From Nocardia sp. NBC_01329 (GTDB lineage: Bacteria > Actinomycetota > Actinomycetes > Mycobacteriales > Mycobacteriaceae), in contig NZ_CP108381.1 in the NCBI RefSeq assembly GCF_035956715.1, positions 2,728,001 through 2,792,000 on the forward strand: a stretch of 64,000 nt of DNA, given 5' to 3'. Both the position numbers and the translations under genes were made by a program. The notes below the pieces were generated by a model. That model ran no database searches. It was not told the origin of the DNA and worked only from the letters and a program-made list of their open reading frames with translations. Shown here one piece after another: positions 40,401 to 50,833 of this stretch (position 1 is its first letter; each line of letters begins with the position of its first letter).

Positions 40401-40668
40401 GGGCATGGACGCCGCTGTCGCCTACGCACTAGGGGAATCGGCCGACGGAGCGTCCGGCGTAGCCGCCGACCGGGCGCTGAAACTGACCAAACGTGAGCGT
40501 CAGGTGGCGGATCTTGTCGCGCGCGGGCTCAGCAACAAACAGATCGCGACCAAACTGGTGATCTCCCAGCGCACCTCCCAGGGCCATGTGGAGAACATCC
40601 TGACCAAGCTCGGGTTCACCTCGCGCACCCAGATCGCGGCCTGGGTCGTCGAGAATTCGCAGCGCTGA
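37402..40668 (+). CDS. Ser/Thr kinase-ATPase-LuxR fusion regulator (PknK-like)
   Basis: A 1088-residue signalling protein. The N-terminal Hanks-type kinase has GRGGFG (32-37), VAVKLL, HRDVKPGN (from 146), DFG (166) and APE, so it should be active. A STAND-type ATPase follows with P-loop GTGGVGKT near 357 and LLVLDNCEQLVDA; then a TPR-like helical region, and a C-terminal LuxR helix-turn-helix (LTKRERQVADLVARGLSNKQIATKL, from about 1027). The order resembles mycobacterial PknK. Start 37402 is chosen because it overlaps a short upstream reading frame; 37384 and 37438 are alternatives. There is no transmembrane segment. Ligand and target genes are unknown. Confidence 0.92.
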   Translation: MSGDPVRTRRESMMTVATELDAAGFENAAEVGRGGFGVVYRCTQEPLDRTVAVKLLTAESDEDNRARFAREQRAMGRLTGHPNIVTVLEEGITARGRPYLVTPFYPLGSLDAWIRHHGPLSAEDVLQIGAKIAGALESAHRLGVVHRDVKPGNILLTDYGEPALTDFGIAHIAGGFRTAAGTATGSPAFTAPEVLEGEPPTPGADIYGLGATMFCALTGHAAFERRSGEKMVTQFLRITTQPLPDLRESGVAADISDLVESAMNRDSRERPSAATLAEIIGQMQERHGYPVDGIALQERAAREEREDKPRIPAQRKPIRPGDTGNLPLELTSMVNRRTEVAEVKNLLATSRLVTLTGTGGVGKTRLALRVAAQVTRDFADGVWLADLTDVSERTILVDVVAEAVGVRDETGRPLIDVLVEHLCPRETLLVLDNCEQLVDAVAELDEVLLQGCRGLRILATSREPLNIAGETALRVAPLAVPDPSREPTLLGLPRFDAVTLFAERAAAAVPGFELDEDNKGAVAQICARLDGLPLAIELAAARLRTMTPQQILERLDIRNPVLTRSSRTAPTRQRTLRLCMDWSYDLCSPAEQQLWAQLSVFAGSCELDAAEGVCVVDPGPHSVLDVLSSLVDKSILIREESGTVVRFRMLETLRDYGRQALRAAGRAGELRRRHHEWYERLCADAAVGWIGEEQAAWIARLAREQPNLRDALEYCLTEDTETAADAGVRTAAGLYEFWNFRGLYGEGRSWLERVLARPGWHSVPHRIEALCAAGKLAATHGEFSASATALAEARDLAGPDAVPASRAQIAYLEGLLVLSRGESGTAPAHFERVVDLTGPAPAGQLRLSALTLLGWAHELSGDTDRASEYYREVLAITEPRREVLHRAAALRGVAVAAWRDGDRTRARQLMEEALRVNSGLNSTVINMFCLESLAWIVDMRADAERAAVLMGAAQGLWPAGARVMTVFHNMAGFHDESERDARAALGERRYEAAHQRGRTMGMDAAVAYALGESADGASGVAADRALKLTKRERQVADLVARGLSNKQIATKLVISQRTSQGHVENILTKLGFTSRTQIAAWVVENSQR

Positions 40669-40864
40669 AATCGCTTCTGCCCGCGTATCCGGTGTACGAC
40701 ATGATCACAGGCCTGTACCGGGCCCGCGGTTCACCGGCACGGATACCAGACACCCCCGGGATCGGACCTATATGTGCCCGTGCAGATCGATCACGATCTC
40801 GTTGCCGCCCAGGGTGGGCAACCGAGATCACCGCCCCGGTGTTCCGCCCGGATGTTCGCGGACC

Positions 40865-40895
40865 ACTCCGGGCCGCCCGTGGGACGGCCCGGAGT
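40865..40895. terminator. Hairpin between the kinase and katG genes
   Basis: An 11-bp perfect stem, ACTCCGGGCCG (40865-40875) with CGGCCCGGAGT (40885-40895), nine-base loop, 14 bases beyond the katG stop. It likely terminates the furA-katG transcript and perhaps also the convergent kinase transcript. Confidence 0.7.
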
Positions 40896-40909
40896 ATCGG
40901 CTGCACCGA

Positions 40910-43608
<2,699 letters not shown>

Positions 43609-43624
43609 AACGAAAGTCTCGTCT

Positions 43625-43643
43625 CTTTTCTGGAATGAGTCAA
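43625..43643 (-). promoter_or_regulatory. FurA box/promoter of furA-katG
   Basis: Read on the minus strand, TTGACTCATTCCAGAAAAG is almost the same as the mycobacterial FurA operator (TTGACTnATTCCAGAAAAG, from memory). TTGACT also serves as -35, with a weak -10 (AGACTT) 18 bases on, placing transcription start very near GTG 43608. Confidence 0.7.
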
Positions 43644-43684
43644 GCATTCAGCAGTGCGCCGCCCGGCGGCGCTCATCACAGCAT

Positions 43685-44029
43685 TCAGAGGCAGGGTCGC
43701 ACTGCGACGGCTTCCGCGCCACCGGCGCGCCTGACCGTCGAGAATTCGACGCTCTGGTCGGCGAACAGCACCCGGTAACCGTCGGCTTCGATAGCGCGAT
43801 AGTCCACGAAGACCGGTGCTATATCGTCCTCGGGTTCGATATAGCCGAAACCTTTCTGGGCGTCGTACCAGATCACCCGGCCGCGCCCGCGCGCCGCTAC
43901 ACCGGTGGTGACCGGACGATCCGTAACGGGCCCGCCGTCGAGCGGCGAGGATACCGGCGCCGCGACCGACGTGACCCTTGCCGATACTGCCGATACTGCC
44001 GATACTGTCGGTACTTCGATAGTGCCCAT
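43685..44029 (-). CDS. Cold-shock-domain protein with N-terminal extension
   Basis: A 114-residue protein from ATG 44029. The C-terminal two-thirds is a cold-shock domain: GRGRVIWYDAQKGFGYIEPE contains RNP1, and APVFVDYRAIEADGYRVL holds RNP2. VFVDY replaces the usual FVH, so RNA affinity may be altered. The N-terminal 45 residues are low complexity and include VSAVSAVSA encoded by a 9-bp tandem repeat. An upstream TTG (44047) is possible. It may bind single-stranded nucleic acids; function is otherwise unknown. Confidence 0.8.
   Translation of the reverse strand: MGTIEVPTVSAVSAVSARVTSVAAPVSSPLDGGPVTDRPVTTGVAARGRGRVIWYDAQKGFGYIEPEDDIAPVFVDYRAIEADGYRVLFADQSVEFSTVRRAGGAEAVAVRPCL
43980..44015. 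repeat. 9-bp tandem repeat within the cold-shock-domain gene
   Basis: TGCCGATAC occurs three times in tandem (43980-44006) with a fourth degenerate copy TGTCGGTAC (44007-44015). The unit is in frame, so copy-number change would alter only the number of Val-Ser-Ala triplets. Confidence 0.9.
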
Positions 44030-44313
44030 GAGCAGGTACTTCTCCAAATCGTGAGTCTGTCGGACTGTGAATCGGCGGAAGATCGGAGCCCGGAACGGGC
44101 GACGGAGTTCGGCACGGCGATTCGACCGATAGTCACCGGGCGACCGTGAACGACCTGATACGACACCACCCGCCCGGCTACCAGGTGGCGCTGGACATCC
44201 AATTCCAGCGAATCACCGGGGCCGGCACAAGGGGGCGGGTCGAATGCATAACGCCGGTCTACCCTGGATCGACCGGATCATTCCTCCGCGGACATGAATT
44301 CCCCTGGCGACTA

Positions 44314-45765
44314 TCACCGCAGGGCGCGCGAAGGAGCGACCGCGGGCCCGCCGACACCGCATTGCGGCAGGCAGTCCACCCGGTCCGGCTCGGGCACCCG
44401 CCGCGACGGCCGCAACAACACCGCCGCCAGTAGCGCGCCGGTCAGCAGCAGGCCCGCACAGATCCACATGGCGACGGTGAAACCGGAGTCGAATACCGCC
44501 GGGTCGTCGAGTGCACCGGAGATTCCGGCCAGCCCTGGTAGCGCCGCCACCGCGAGTAGTTGCGCTGTCCGGGCGACCGCATTGTTGACGCCGGAGGCGA
44601 TTCCCGCTTCGCTCGGCGATACCGCGCCGAGCACCGCCCCGGTGAGTGGGGCGACCAGTACCGATAAACCGAGACCGAAGACGACCACGCCGGGCAGTAC
44701 ATCGACCGGATAGGACGCGCCGGGTCCGACCCGCAGCAGCAGCATCAGCCCGGCCGCGGCGAGGACCGGGCCGAATGTCATGGGCAGCCGAGGGCCGTGC
44801 CGCTGTGCCCACCGGCCGGAGGGGGCCGAGAGGGCCAGCATCAACAGCGTCACCGGAAGGGTGGCCAGCCCCGCGAGCAGCGGTGAATACCCGGCGACCA
44901 GTTGCAGTTCCAGTACCAGCAGGAAGAACACGCCGCCGAGCGCGGCGTACACCGCGAGGGTGACCAGGTTGGCGACGGTGAACACCCGGGAGGCGAACAG
45001 TGACGGCGGGACCAGCGGATGATCGCTGCGCACCTCGATCCGGACGAACACTGCCAGCAGAAGCACACCCACGCCCGCCAGCAACGGCACTTCATCGATC
45101 AGCCCGAGCGTGAGCGCCCCGAGCGCGGCCGCGATCACCAGCGCGCCCGGCAGGTCGATACGGTCGGCGGCATCGGGATCTCGGCTCTCCGGCACATGCC
45201 GCAGCGCGACCAGTACGACGACGATCACCAGCGGCACATTGATGAAGAAGATGGACCGCCAGCCCGCTACCTCGATCAACCAGCCACCGAGGAACGGTCC
45301 GAGCGCACCGGCTACTCCGCTGAACCCCGACCACAGCCCGATCGCCGCGCCTTGATCGCGGTGGTCGATGGACGCGGAGATCAGTGCGAGGCTGCCCGGG
45401 GTCAGCATGGCACCGGCCACACCCTGGAGCACTCGCGCCGCCACCAGCATCTCGATATTCACCGCCGCACCACACAGCAGCGAGGCGGCCGCGAATCCCA
45501 CGGCGCCGGCGACGAACACTTTGCGCCTGCCGAACCGGTCACCGAAAGAACCGCCGAGGAGGATGAACGACGCGAGCGTGAGGGTGTAGCCGTTGAGCGT
45601 CCACTGCAGCCCCGCCACATCGGTATCCAATGCGGCGCCGATACGGGGCAGTGCGATATTGACGACGGTGGCGTCGAGGGACGCCACCGAGGAGCCGAGC
45701 ACGGTGGCCAGCACGATCCAGCGGCCGGCAGCCGACCCGAGGCGGGGCAGCTCGATGGGACTCAC
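44314..45765 (-). CDS. MFS exporter, DHA2 (EmrB/QacA) family
   Basis: A 483-residue, fourteen-helix drug:H+ antiporter. Signature motifs include LDATVVNIALPRIGAAL (motif D1), GSFGDRFGRRKVF (motif A) and RVLQGVAGAMLTPGSLALI (motif B/C). The family exports lipophilic cations and antibiotics. The GTG start (45765) lies close to the first helix. No regulator is adjacent; the gene downstream is on the same strand after a long gap. Substrate unknown. Confidence 0.9.
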   Translation of the reverse strand: MSPIELPRLGSAAGRWIVLATVLGSSVASLDATVVNIALPRIGAALDTDVAGLQWTLNGYTLTLASFILLGGSFGDRFGRRKVFVAGAVGFAAASLLCGAAVNIEMLVAARVLQGVAGAMLTPGSLALISASIDHRDQGAAIGLWSGFSGVAGALGPFLGGWLIEVAGWRSIFFINVPLVIVVVLVALRHVPESRDPDAADRIDLPGALVIAAALGALTLGLIDEVPLLAGVGVLLLAVFVRIEVRSDHPLVPPSLFASRVFTVANLVTLAVYAALGGVFFLLVLELQLVAGYSPLLAGLATLPVTLLMLALSAPSGRWAQRHGPRLPMTFGPVLAAAGLMLLLRVGPGASYPVDVLPGVVVFGLGLSVLVAPLTGAVLGAVSPSEAGIASGVNNAVARTAQLLAVAALPGLAGISGALDDPAVFDSGFTVAMWICAGLLLTGALLAAVLLRPSRRVPEPDRVDCLPQCGVGGPAVAPSRALR

Positions 45766-45924
45766 CTCACCGAAGATACGGATCCGCAGGGGCCGGAACT
45801 CGGCGACACACGCGTCCGGATGCGGAGCCCGCCCGCCGATCGGATCCCGCCTGCCTCGCGCAGTTCGGACTACACGCGGCAGACAACGGGACGATCGGCG
45901 GGCGTAGCGCTCGCGGCCTCCGGA

Positions 45925-46743
45925 TCACATCTTCGCGTAGCGGGCGCAGGCCAGATCGTAGAGCCCGTAGGCGGCTATCCCGAGCCCTGCCACTACCAGG
46001 AGAACGGGACCGAACGGCTGCGCACCCAGGGTTTTCAGCGCGGCGTCCAGACCGCTGGCCTTACCGGGGTCGGATTGGTTCACGGCCACGATCACGAGCA
46101 CGCCGGCCCCCGCGATGGCCGAACCTTTGCTGAGGTATCCGACCGTGCCCAGTTTGCGTACGAGACCGTTGTCGGTGTGCAGCTTCTCGAGGAATTTTCG
46201 GGTGACACCCTTGTAGATGTGATATCCGCCCACGGCGACGATCACCAGACCCGCGACGACGAGCACGATCTTGCCGCCGGTGCTCTCCATGAGACGCGCC
46301 GACAATCCCGCGTTCTGGCCGCCGCTGGATTTACCGCTGCCGCGCACGAAACTGAACGCGGTGATCGCATAGCCGAAGTAGACCACGGCTACGGCGAAGG
46401 CCTTGCCGCGCTGGAACAGCTCGGATTTACGATCCTCGTCGCGACCACCGGTACGCGAACCCAGGACCGCCTCGGTGAGACGCCACAACGCCATGAAGAC
46501 GAAGGCGGCGATACCGACGACGAGAGCGGGGACACCGCCGGGTTTGGCGGCCAGCTCGGCCATGGCACCGGACTGGTCGGTGGTGCCCCCGCCGCCGAAG
46601 GCGATCCGCAGCGCGAGGTAGCCGATCAGCAGGTGCACGATCCCCGCCATCACGAAACCGGCACGGGCGAACCGCTCGAATACGCGACTACGGGTGACTC
46701 GGTTCACCGCGGATTTCGGCCCGGATGTGGAAATCTCGATCAT
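45925..46743 (-). CDS. DUF1206 membrane protein
   Basis: A 272-residue protein with six predicted transmembrane helices arranged as three repeats of the DUF1206 unit (ARAGFVMAGIVHLLIGYLALRIA; AVAVVYFGYAITAFSFV; LGTVGYLSKGSAIAGAGVLVIVA). The family is common in actinobacteria and of unknown function. ATG 46743 begins MIEISTSGPKSAVNRVTRSR, a polar cytoplasmic lead-in. It is transcribed alone from the spacer holding a 15-bp palindrome. Confidence 0.88.
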   Translation of the reverse strand: MIEISTSGPKSAVNRVTRSRVFERFARAGFVMAGIVHLLIGYLALRIAFGGGGTTDQSGAMAELAAKPGGVPALVVGIAAFVFMALWRLTEAVLGSRTGGRDEDRKSELFQRGKAFAVAVVYFGYAITAFSFVRGSGKSSGGQNAGLSARLMESTGGKIVLVVAGLVIVAVGGYHIYKGVTRKFLEKLHTDNGLVRKLGTVGYLSKGSAIAGAGVLVIVAVNQSDPGKASGLDAALKTLGAQPFGPVLLVVAGLGIAAYGLYDLACARYAKM

Positions 46744-47122
46744 CTGGCCTCTTTTCGTAGCGGAGGCGCGCGAACGGGCAGCGCCGACCAGGCGCGAAGA
46801 ACCCGCTCCGGTTCAGCGTCGAACCGAAACCACTTCTCGCACTGATCTATTCGCTGCCAGGCCTCCTCGAGTGAACGTAACGTTCAGCAGATACCCGGGG
46901 ACAGAGCGGTGAAACGGTACGCAAGCTTCCGACCGGTGGCGCAACAGCGCCACCGGTGTCCTGCCCTCAGTCCGAGGTCACCGCAGCCGAATCGCCCACC
47001 GCGACTCAGCTGATTGAAACTGATTATGCGTGTTCAGCGGCTCGTCGAGATCTATGCGCATGATTATCGGCCGGGAGTAACATCGGCGCCGTGCCCGACA
47101 CCTCCGGAGTGAGCACCCCGCG
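46744..47122. other. Spacer upstream of the DUF1206 gene
   Basis: About 380 bases with no gene. It holds the palindrome at 46872-46886 and a moderately AT-rich patch at 47000-47080, then runs into the 17-bp repeat tract. Confidence 0.5.
46872..46886. promoter_or_regulatory. 15-bp perfect palindrome TGAACGTAACGTTCA
   Basis: Seven-base arms TGAACGT/ACGTTCA around one base, typical of TetR-family operators. It lies about 130 bases upstream of the DUF1206 start; no regulator gene is adjacent. Confidence 0.45.
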
Positions 47123-47207
47123 TGCGACAGCGGTTCGGGCGCGACAGCGGTTCGGGTGCGACAGCGGTTCGGGTGCGACAGCGGTTCGGGTGCGACAGCG
47201 GTTCGGG
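47123..47207. repeat. 17-bp tandem repeat, five copies
   Basis: TGCGACAGCGGTTCGGG is repeated five times head to tail (47123-47139, 47140-47156, 47157-47173, 47174-47190, 47191-47207); only the second copy differs, at its first base. Because 17 is not divisible by three it would disrupt any reading frame, and it borders a decayed gene. Confidence 0.95.
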
Positions 47208-47226
47208 TGCTCGACTGAGCTGAGAG

Positions 47227-47752
47227 TGGATACCCGCACTCACCGGATTCCCCGACGGTCCGGCACTGATACCACTCGGGTCCGGAGCGACGATCGCCCG
47301 GCGGCACACCGACCGGATCGCGGCGATCACCGACAGCCGCGTCGCGGACGAACCGGGTATCGAACGCGATGCCGCGGGCCGTGCCACCGGGCGACTCTGG
47401 CGCGCGGACGCCTGGCTCAGGTCGCGGCTACCCGATACCGGCCCGCCCGATCTCACGGACGTCGGCGCACGACCGGCCCGATGCGGGGGCATTTTTCGGC
47501 GACCGAATCGAGCACGGTGCCGTCGTTCCGGTCGAATCCCTCGGCGCACTCCGGCGTCTCGGGATCACCGTGGTGACCCAGCGCGGGTTCATCGGTGCGC
47601 GCGGCGACGACTATCTACACGAACCGTTCGCCCAGCGAAGTAGGACCTCCGGCGTCTACCTTCGCGATCTCATCGTGGACGACATCGACGGCCTGACCGA
47701 AACCGAGCTCTACGATCGCGCTGAGTTCCCGGACCGGCTCGCCGCGCCGTAG
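47227..47752 (+). pseudogene. Decayed amidohydrolase (YtcJ-like) gene
   Basis: Two pieces of an amidohydrolase family 3 protein appear in different frames. The first (about 47227-47450) reads GIERDAAGRATGRLWRADAW, a characteristic central motif. The second (from about 47470) reads FFGDRIEHGAVVPVESLGAL then RRLGITVVTQRGFIGARGDD, the metal-site His region. The frame changes between them, the N- and C-terminal parts of a normal 500-residue enzyme are missing, and the end (IDGLTETELYDRAEFPDRL) does not match. It cannot be functional. Confidence 0.75.
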
Positions 47753-47764
47753 TCCGCCGGTATC

Positions 47765-47902
47765 GGTCCGGAGGAGAACTTCCGGCCAGCCCGGAAAGCC
47801 CACCCCGCCTTTGTCGTCGACGTGGATACGGTCGCGGCCGCACTGCTCGGCGCCGGCCACGATATCCGTTGGGCCGATACCGGCGAGATCCCCGGACGCT
47901 GA
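47765..47902 (+). pseudogene. VOC/glyoxalase C-terminal fragment
   Basis: A 45-codon stretch reads RPARKAHPAFVVDVDTVAAA and LLGAGHDIRWADTGEIPG, the typical PARKAHPA..VDD segment of glyoxalase-fold proteins, then stops. The preceding TAG and lack of a start show this is a remnant, in the same frame as the end of the amidohydrolase fragment. Confidence 0.6.
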
Positions 47903-48103
47903 ACTCGTAATCACATCCCGGGTACCCGGCACACCGCAGCCGACACGGCGGCCACAGCCCCTCGGGCAGTGCGCGAGCGTCGCGATTCCAGCGGTGGCCT
48001 TTTGCGTTCCGGATGATCGCAATCCTGTCCGGTTGCGGATACACGCGCTTGGATCGAGATCGGCGACCGGTCCGGCGACCGAGAGACCTCGGAGGAGCAC
48101 CAC

Positions 48104-48925
48104 ATGACAACACAGGCGGCCGAAGCGACCGAGAACGACGCCTTCGCCATCGACTGGCAGAACTGGCACGGGCAGCAGCAGGCGCGCCTGGCCGATCCGC
48201 ACGGATTCCTGGCGGTGACCGCGCTGCACTGGCTCACCACGACGCCGCAGCGCTTCCCCGACGCGCCCGGCGCCTGGTCCACCGGGCCCGGCGGTGTCAT
48301 TGTGGTCCTCGACGACGGCGAAGAACTGGTGATCGACGGGACGTCCGCGCGCGGCACCTACCGATTCGGGATCATCCCCGAACGCGGTGGAGTCGAGGCG
48401 GTATGGGGTGAGGCCGTCGTCGAGGTCGCCAAGCGGGGCGGACACCATATCGTCCGGCCGCGCCACCCGGACAACCCGTTGCGCACCGGTTTCCACGGCA
48501 CCCCCGCCTACGCTCCGGATCCGAAGTGGGTGGTCGTGGGAAGCTACACCGCCTTCGCCGAACCCCGGCCGACCACGGTGGGTGCGGCCGTGGAGGGTCT
48601 CGAGCACGTCTACGCCGCACCGGGCCGGGTCGAATTCGAGCTGAACGGGCAGGCATCAGCACTGACTGCTTTTCCCGGGAAAGCGCCGGGTGCGCTGACG
48701 TTGCTGTTCACCGACGCGACATCCGGAGTCACCACCTATGCCGCCAACCGCGTGCTCCAACTACCGCCGCCGGCGGCCGACGGTACCGTGACCCTGGATT
48801 TCAACCAAGCCGTCAACCTGCCGTGCGCGTACACCGATCTGGCCACCTGTCCGCTGCCACCGGCCGAGAACCGGCTGCCGATCGCGGTCGAGGCGGGCGA
48901 ACAGATTCCCTACGAGCGGCGTTGA
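48104..48925 (+). CDS. DUF1684 protein
   Basis: A 273-residue soluble protein. DUF1684 hallmarks are DWQNWHGQQQARLADPHGFLAVTALHWL near the start and DFNQAVNLPCAYTDLATCPLPPAENRLPIAVEAGE at the end, the latter including two conserved cysteines. The family is of unknown function, sometimes found with flavin-dependent enzymes, as here. ATG 48104 follows GGAGGAGCACC. It is four bases ahead of the broken monooxygenase gene, so the two formed an operon. Confidence 0.9.
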   Translation: MTTQAAEATENDAFAIDWQNWHGQQQARLADPHGFLAVTALHWLTTTPQRFPDAPGAWSTGPGGVIVVLDDGEELVIDGTSARGTYRFGIIPERGGVEAVWGEAVVEVAKRGGHHIVRPRHPDNPLRTGFHGTPAYAPDPKWVVVGSYTAFAEPRPTTVGAAVEGLEHVYAAPGRVEFELNGQASALTAFPGKAPGALTLLFTDATSGVTTYAANRVLQLPPPAADGTVTLDFNQAVNLPCAYTDLATCPLPPAENRLPIAVEAGEQIPYERR

Positions 48926-48929
48926 CCCG

Positions 48930-49993
48930 ATGAGCGCCACATCACCGATCGAGAATCTGTCGTTCCTCACTCCGGGCAACTATCCCGACGACGATCCTGC
49001 GGCCGGACTCGAGGACACTCTCCGCCTGTTCGAGTTCGGTGAACGGCTCGGTTTCGACGGTGCCTGGATCCGGCAGCGCCATCTCGAGCACGGGGTAGGG
49101 TCGGCGGCGGTGTTCCTGGCCGCCGCCGGTCAGCGGACCAGCCGTATCCAGCTGGGCACCGCGGTGATCCCGATCGGTTACGAGAGTCCGTTCCGGCTGG
49201 CCGAGGATCTGTCGATGGCCGACGTTCTGTCCGGGGGGCGCCTGCAACCCGGCTTCAGCGCTGGAATTCCCCCGCATGCCGAGCTGATCGGGGATCTCGT
49301 CTTCGACGGCGACTGGCGTGGCTACGACCTCTCCTACGGGCGGATCGAGCGCTCTCCTACGGGCGGATCGAGCGGCTCATCGCCAACTTGCGCGGCGATT
49401 ATCTGGGCGACCCGGACATGGTCATCCAGTCACCCGGCAATACACAACGGCCGCGGTTGCAACCGCACGATCCCGGCCTGGTCGACCGGCTCTGGTACGG
49501 CGGTGGGAGCACCCGGTCGGTGCGCTGGGCGGGCGAGAACGGATTGAACCTGCTCACCGGCAATATCGTGTTCGGTGAGCACAGCGACGATTTCGGCACC
49601 GAGCAGCGTGCCCTGATCGACGAGTACCGGCGCCGAATCGTCCCGTCCCGTCCAGCCCGGGTCGCGGTGGGCCAGGTGATCGTGCCGTTCGACAGCGCCG
49701 ACCGCACCACCCGGGAGCGCCACCGCCGGTACGCGGCCGGGCGATACGAGCGGACTCTCGCCCCGCAGGGCGACCGGCGGGTCCTGTTCTCCCCGGATCT
49801 GGTCGGCCCCGCAGAGCAGATCATCGATCGGCTGCGCACCGATCCGGTCCTCGCCGGGATCACGGAGCTGCGGCTGGAACTGCCCTACGAATTCCATCGC
49901 GAGGATTACGAGCAGATCCTGCACGACACCGTTGAGCTGATCGCACCGGCGCTGGGTCGGCAGCCTGCGAGCAGCCGCCCACCGGACCGGTGA
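48930..49993 (+). pseudogene. Luciferase-like flavin monooxygenase, frameshifted by a 23-bp duplication
   Basis: The first part (48930-49351) encodes the N-terminal half of an LLM-class oxidoreductase: LFEFGERLGFDGAWIRQRHL, LGTAVIPIGYESPFRLAEDL, GRLQPGFSAGIP. A perfect 23-bp tandem duplication at 49329-49374 shifts the frame. The remaining half (PDMVIQSPGNTQRPRLQPHD, LWYGGGSTRSVRWAGENGLN, LVGPAEQIIDRLRTD) continues intact in another frame to 49993. Deleting one copy restores a 346-residue enzyme. No other lesions were seen, so the event is recent, or a sequencing or assembly artefact. Substrate unknown. Confidence 0.85.
49329..49374. repeat. Perfect 23-bp tandem duplication
   Basis: The segments 49329-49351 and 49352-49374 are identical 23-mers, each beginning CTCTCCTACGGG and ending CGGATCGAGCG. 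The duplication sits inside the monooxygenase gene and causes a frameshift (23 = 7 codons + 2). Confidence 0.97.
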
Positions 49994-50058
49994 CGGTTCG
50001 ATCCGCCTGACCCCGTACCCGCCGGTCGCACGACCACGAGCTCTCGCCGAATCAGAAC

Positions 50059-50069
50059 TGGTCCGACCA
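50059..50069. promoter_or_regulatory. FadR/GntR-type operator
   Basis: TGGTCCGACCA is a perfect palindrome and matches the tGGTCnGACCa class bound by FadR-subfamily GntR regulators. It lies 39 bases before the ATG of such a regulator and just upstream of a TTGACC -35 (50071-50076), with TACTGT (50095-50100) as -10, so autoregulation is likely. Confidence 0.7.
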
Positions 50070-50107
50070 CTTGACCTCTTACCAATAGGCGGTCTACTGT
50101 CCGGTAC

Positions 50108-50833
50108 ATGGCACTGAAGCGGATTGCCCGCCGGTCGGTTCCGGACGAGATCTTCGACCAGCTCGTCGACGACGTCCTCACCGGCGAACTCGCCCCCGGC
50201 TCGACCCTGCCGGCCGAACGACAGCTGGCCGAGGCGCTGGGCGTCTCCCGGCCCACCGTTCGCGAGGCGGTACAGCGGCTCGCGCGCGCCGGTCTGGTGG
50301 AAATCCGGCAGGGCGGCAGCACCACGGTCCGCGATCCGCGCCGCTCCGGCGGCCTGGAACTCCTGCCCCGGTTGATCCTGCGCGGAGGTCGGCTCGACCA
50401 CTCCGTGGTGCGCAGCATCCTGGAGACCAGGGCATCACTGGGGCGCGAAGTCGCCGGGCTCGCCGCGCGGCGCGACGGCCCGGATGCCCGGGCCGAACTG
50501 GTCACCGCGGTGGACACCCTGGCCGCTGCGCAGGATCCACTGGCACGCCAGCACGCGGCCCTCGCCTTCTGGGATCACCTAGTCGACGCAGCCGATTCGA
50601 TTGTCTACCGCCTGTTGTTCAACCAGCTGCGCACGGTCTACGAACCCGCCATGGCGGCTCTGACCGCAGTCATGGACACCGAGGTGGGGCAGTCCGACCG
50701 CTACCGCGCTCTCGCCGAGGCTGTTACTGCGGGCGACGCCGATTCGGCCCGCGCCACGGCCGAATCGCTGCTGTCTCTGGCCACCGCGGAATTCGACACC
50801 TTCCTGCACCGATTGGAACAGACCACGCCATGA
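50108..50833 (+). CDS. FadR-subfamily GntR regulator
   Basis: A 241-residue protein. The N-terminal winged helix-turn-helix (LVDDVLTGELAPGSTLPAER, LGVSRPTVREAVQRLARAGLVEI) is followed by an all-helical FCD domain (SILETRASLGREVAGLAA, FWDHLVDAADSIVYRLLFNQ, YRALAEAVTAGDADSARATA). The ATG is seven bases after TACTGT, so the transcript may be leaderless. The stop overlaps the next ATG (ATGA), coupling it to a fatty-acid hydroxylase gene, which suggests a lipid-related effector; inference only. Confidence 0.92.
   Translation: MALKRIARRSVPDEIFDQLVDDVLTGELAPGSTLPAERQLAEALGVSRPTVREAVQRLARAGLVEIRQGGSTTVRDPRRSGGLELLPRLILRGGRLDHSVVRSILETRASLGREVAGLAARRDGPDARAELVTAVDTLAAAQDPLARQHAALAFWDHLVDAADSIVYRLLFNQLRTVYEPAMAALTAVMDTEVGQSDRYRALAEAVTAGDADSARATAESLLSLATAEFDTFLHRLEQTTP

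Noticed and set aside
45019..46845. A 608-codon plus-strand frame over the MFS exporter and DUF1206 genes
   Set aside because: It is antisense to two well-supported membrane proteins; its hydrophilic Gly/Arg/Asp/Glu-rich composition is that of a shadow frame.
47064..47549. Minus-strand frame containing proline/arginine repeats
   Set aside because: The repeats simply translate the 17-bp DNA repeat; there is no coding signal on that strand.
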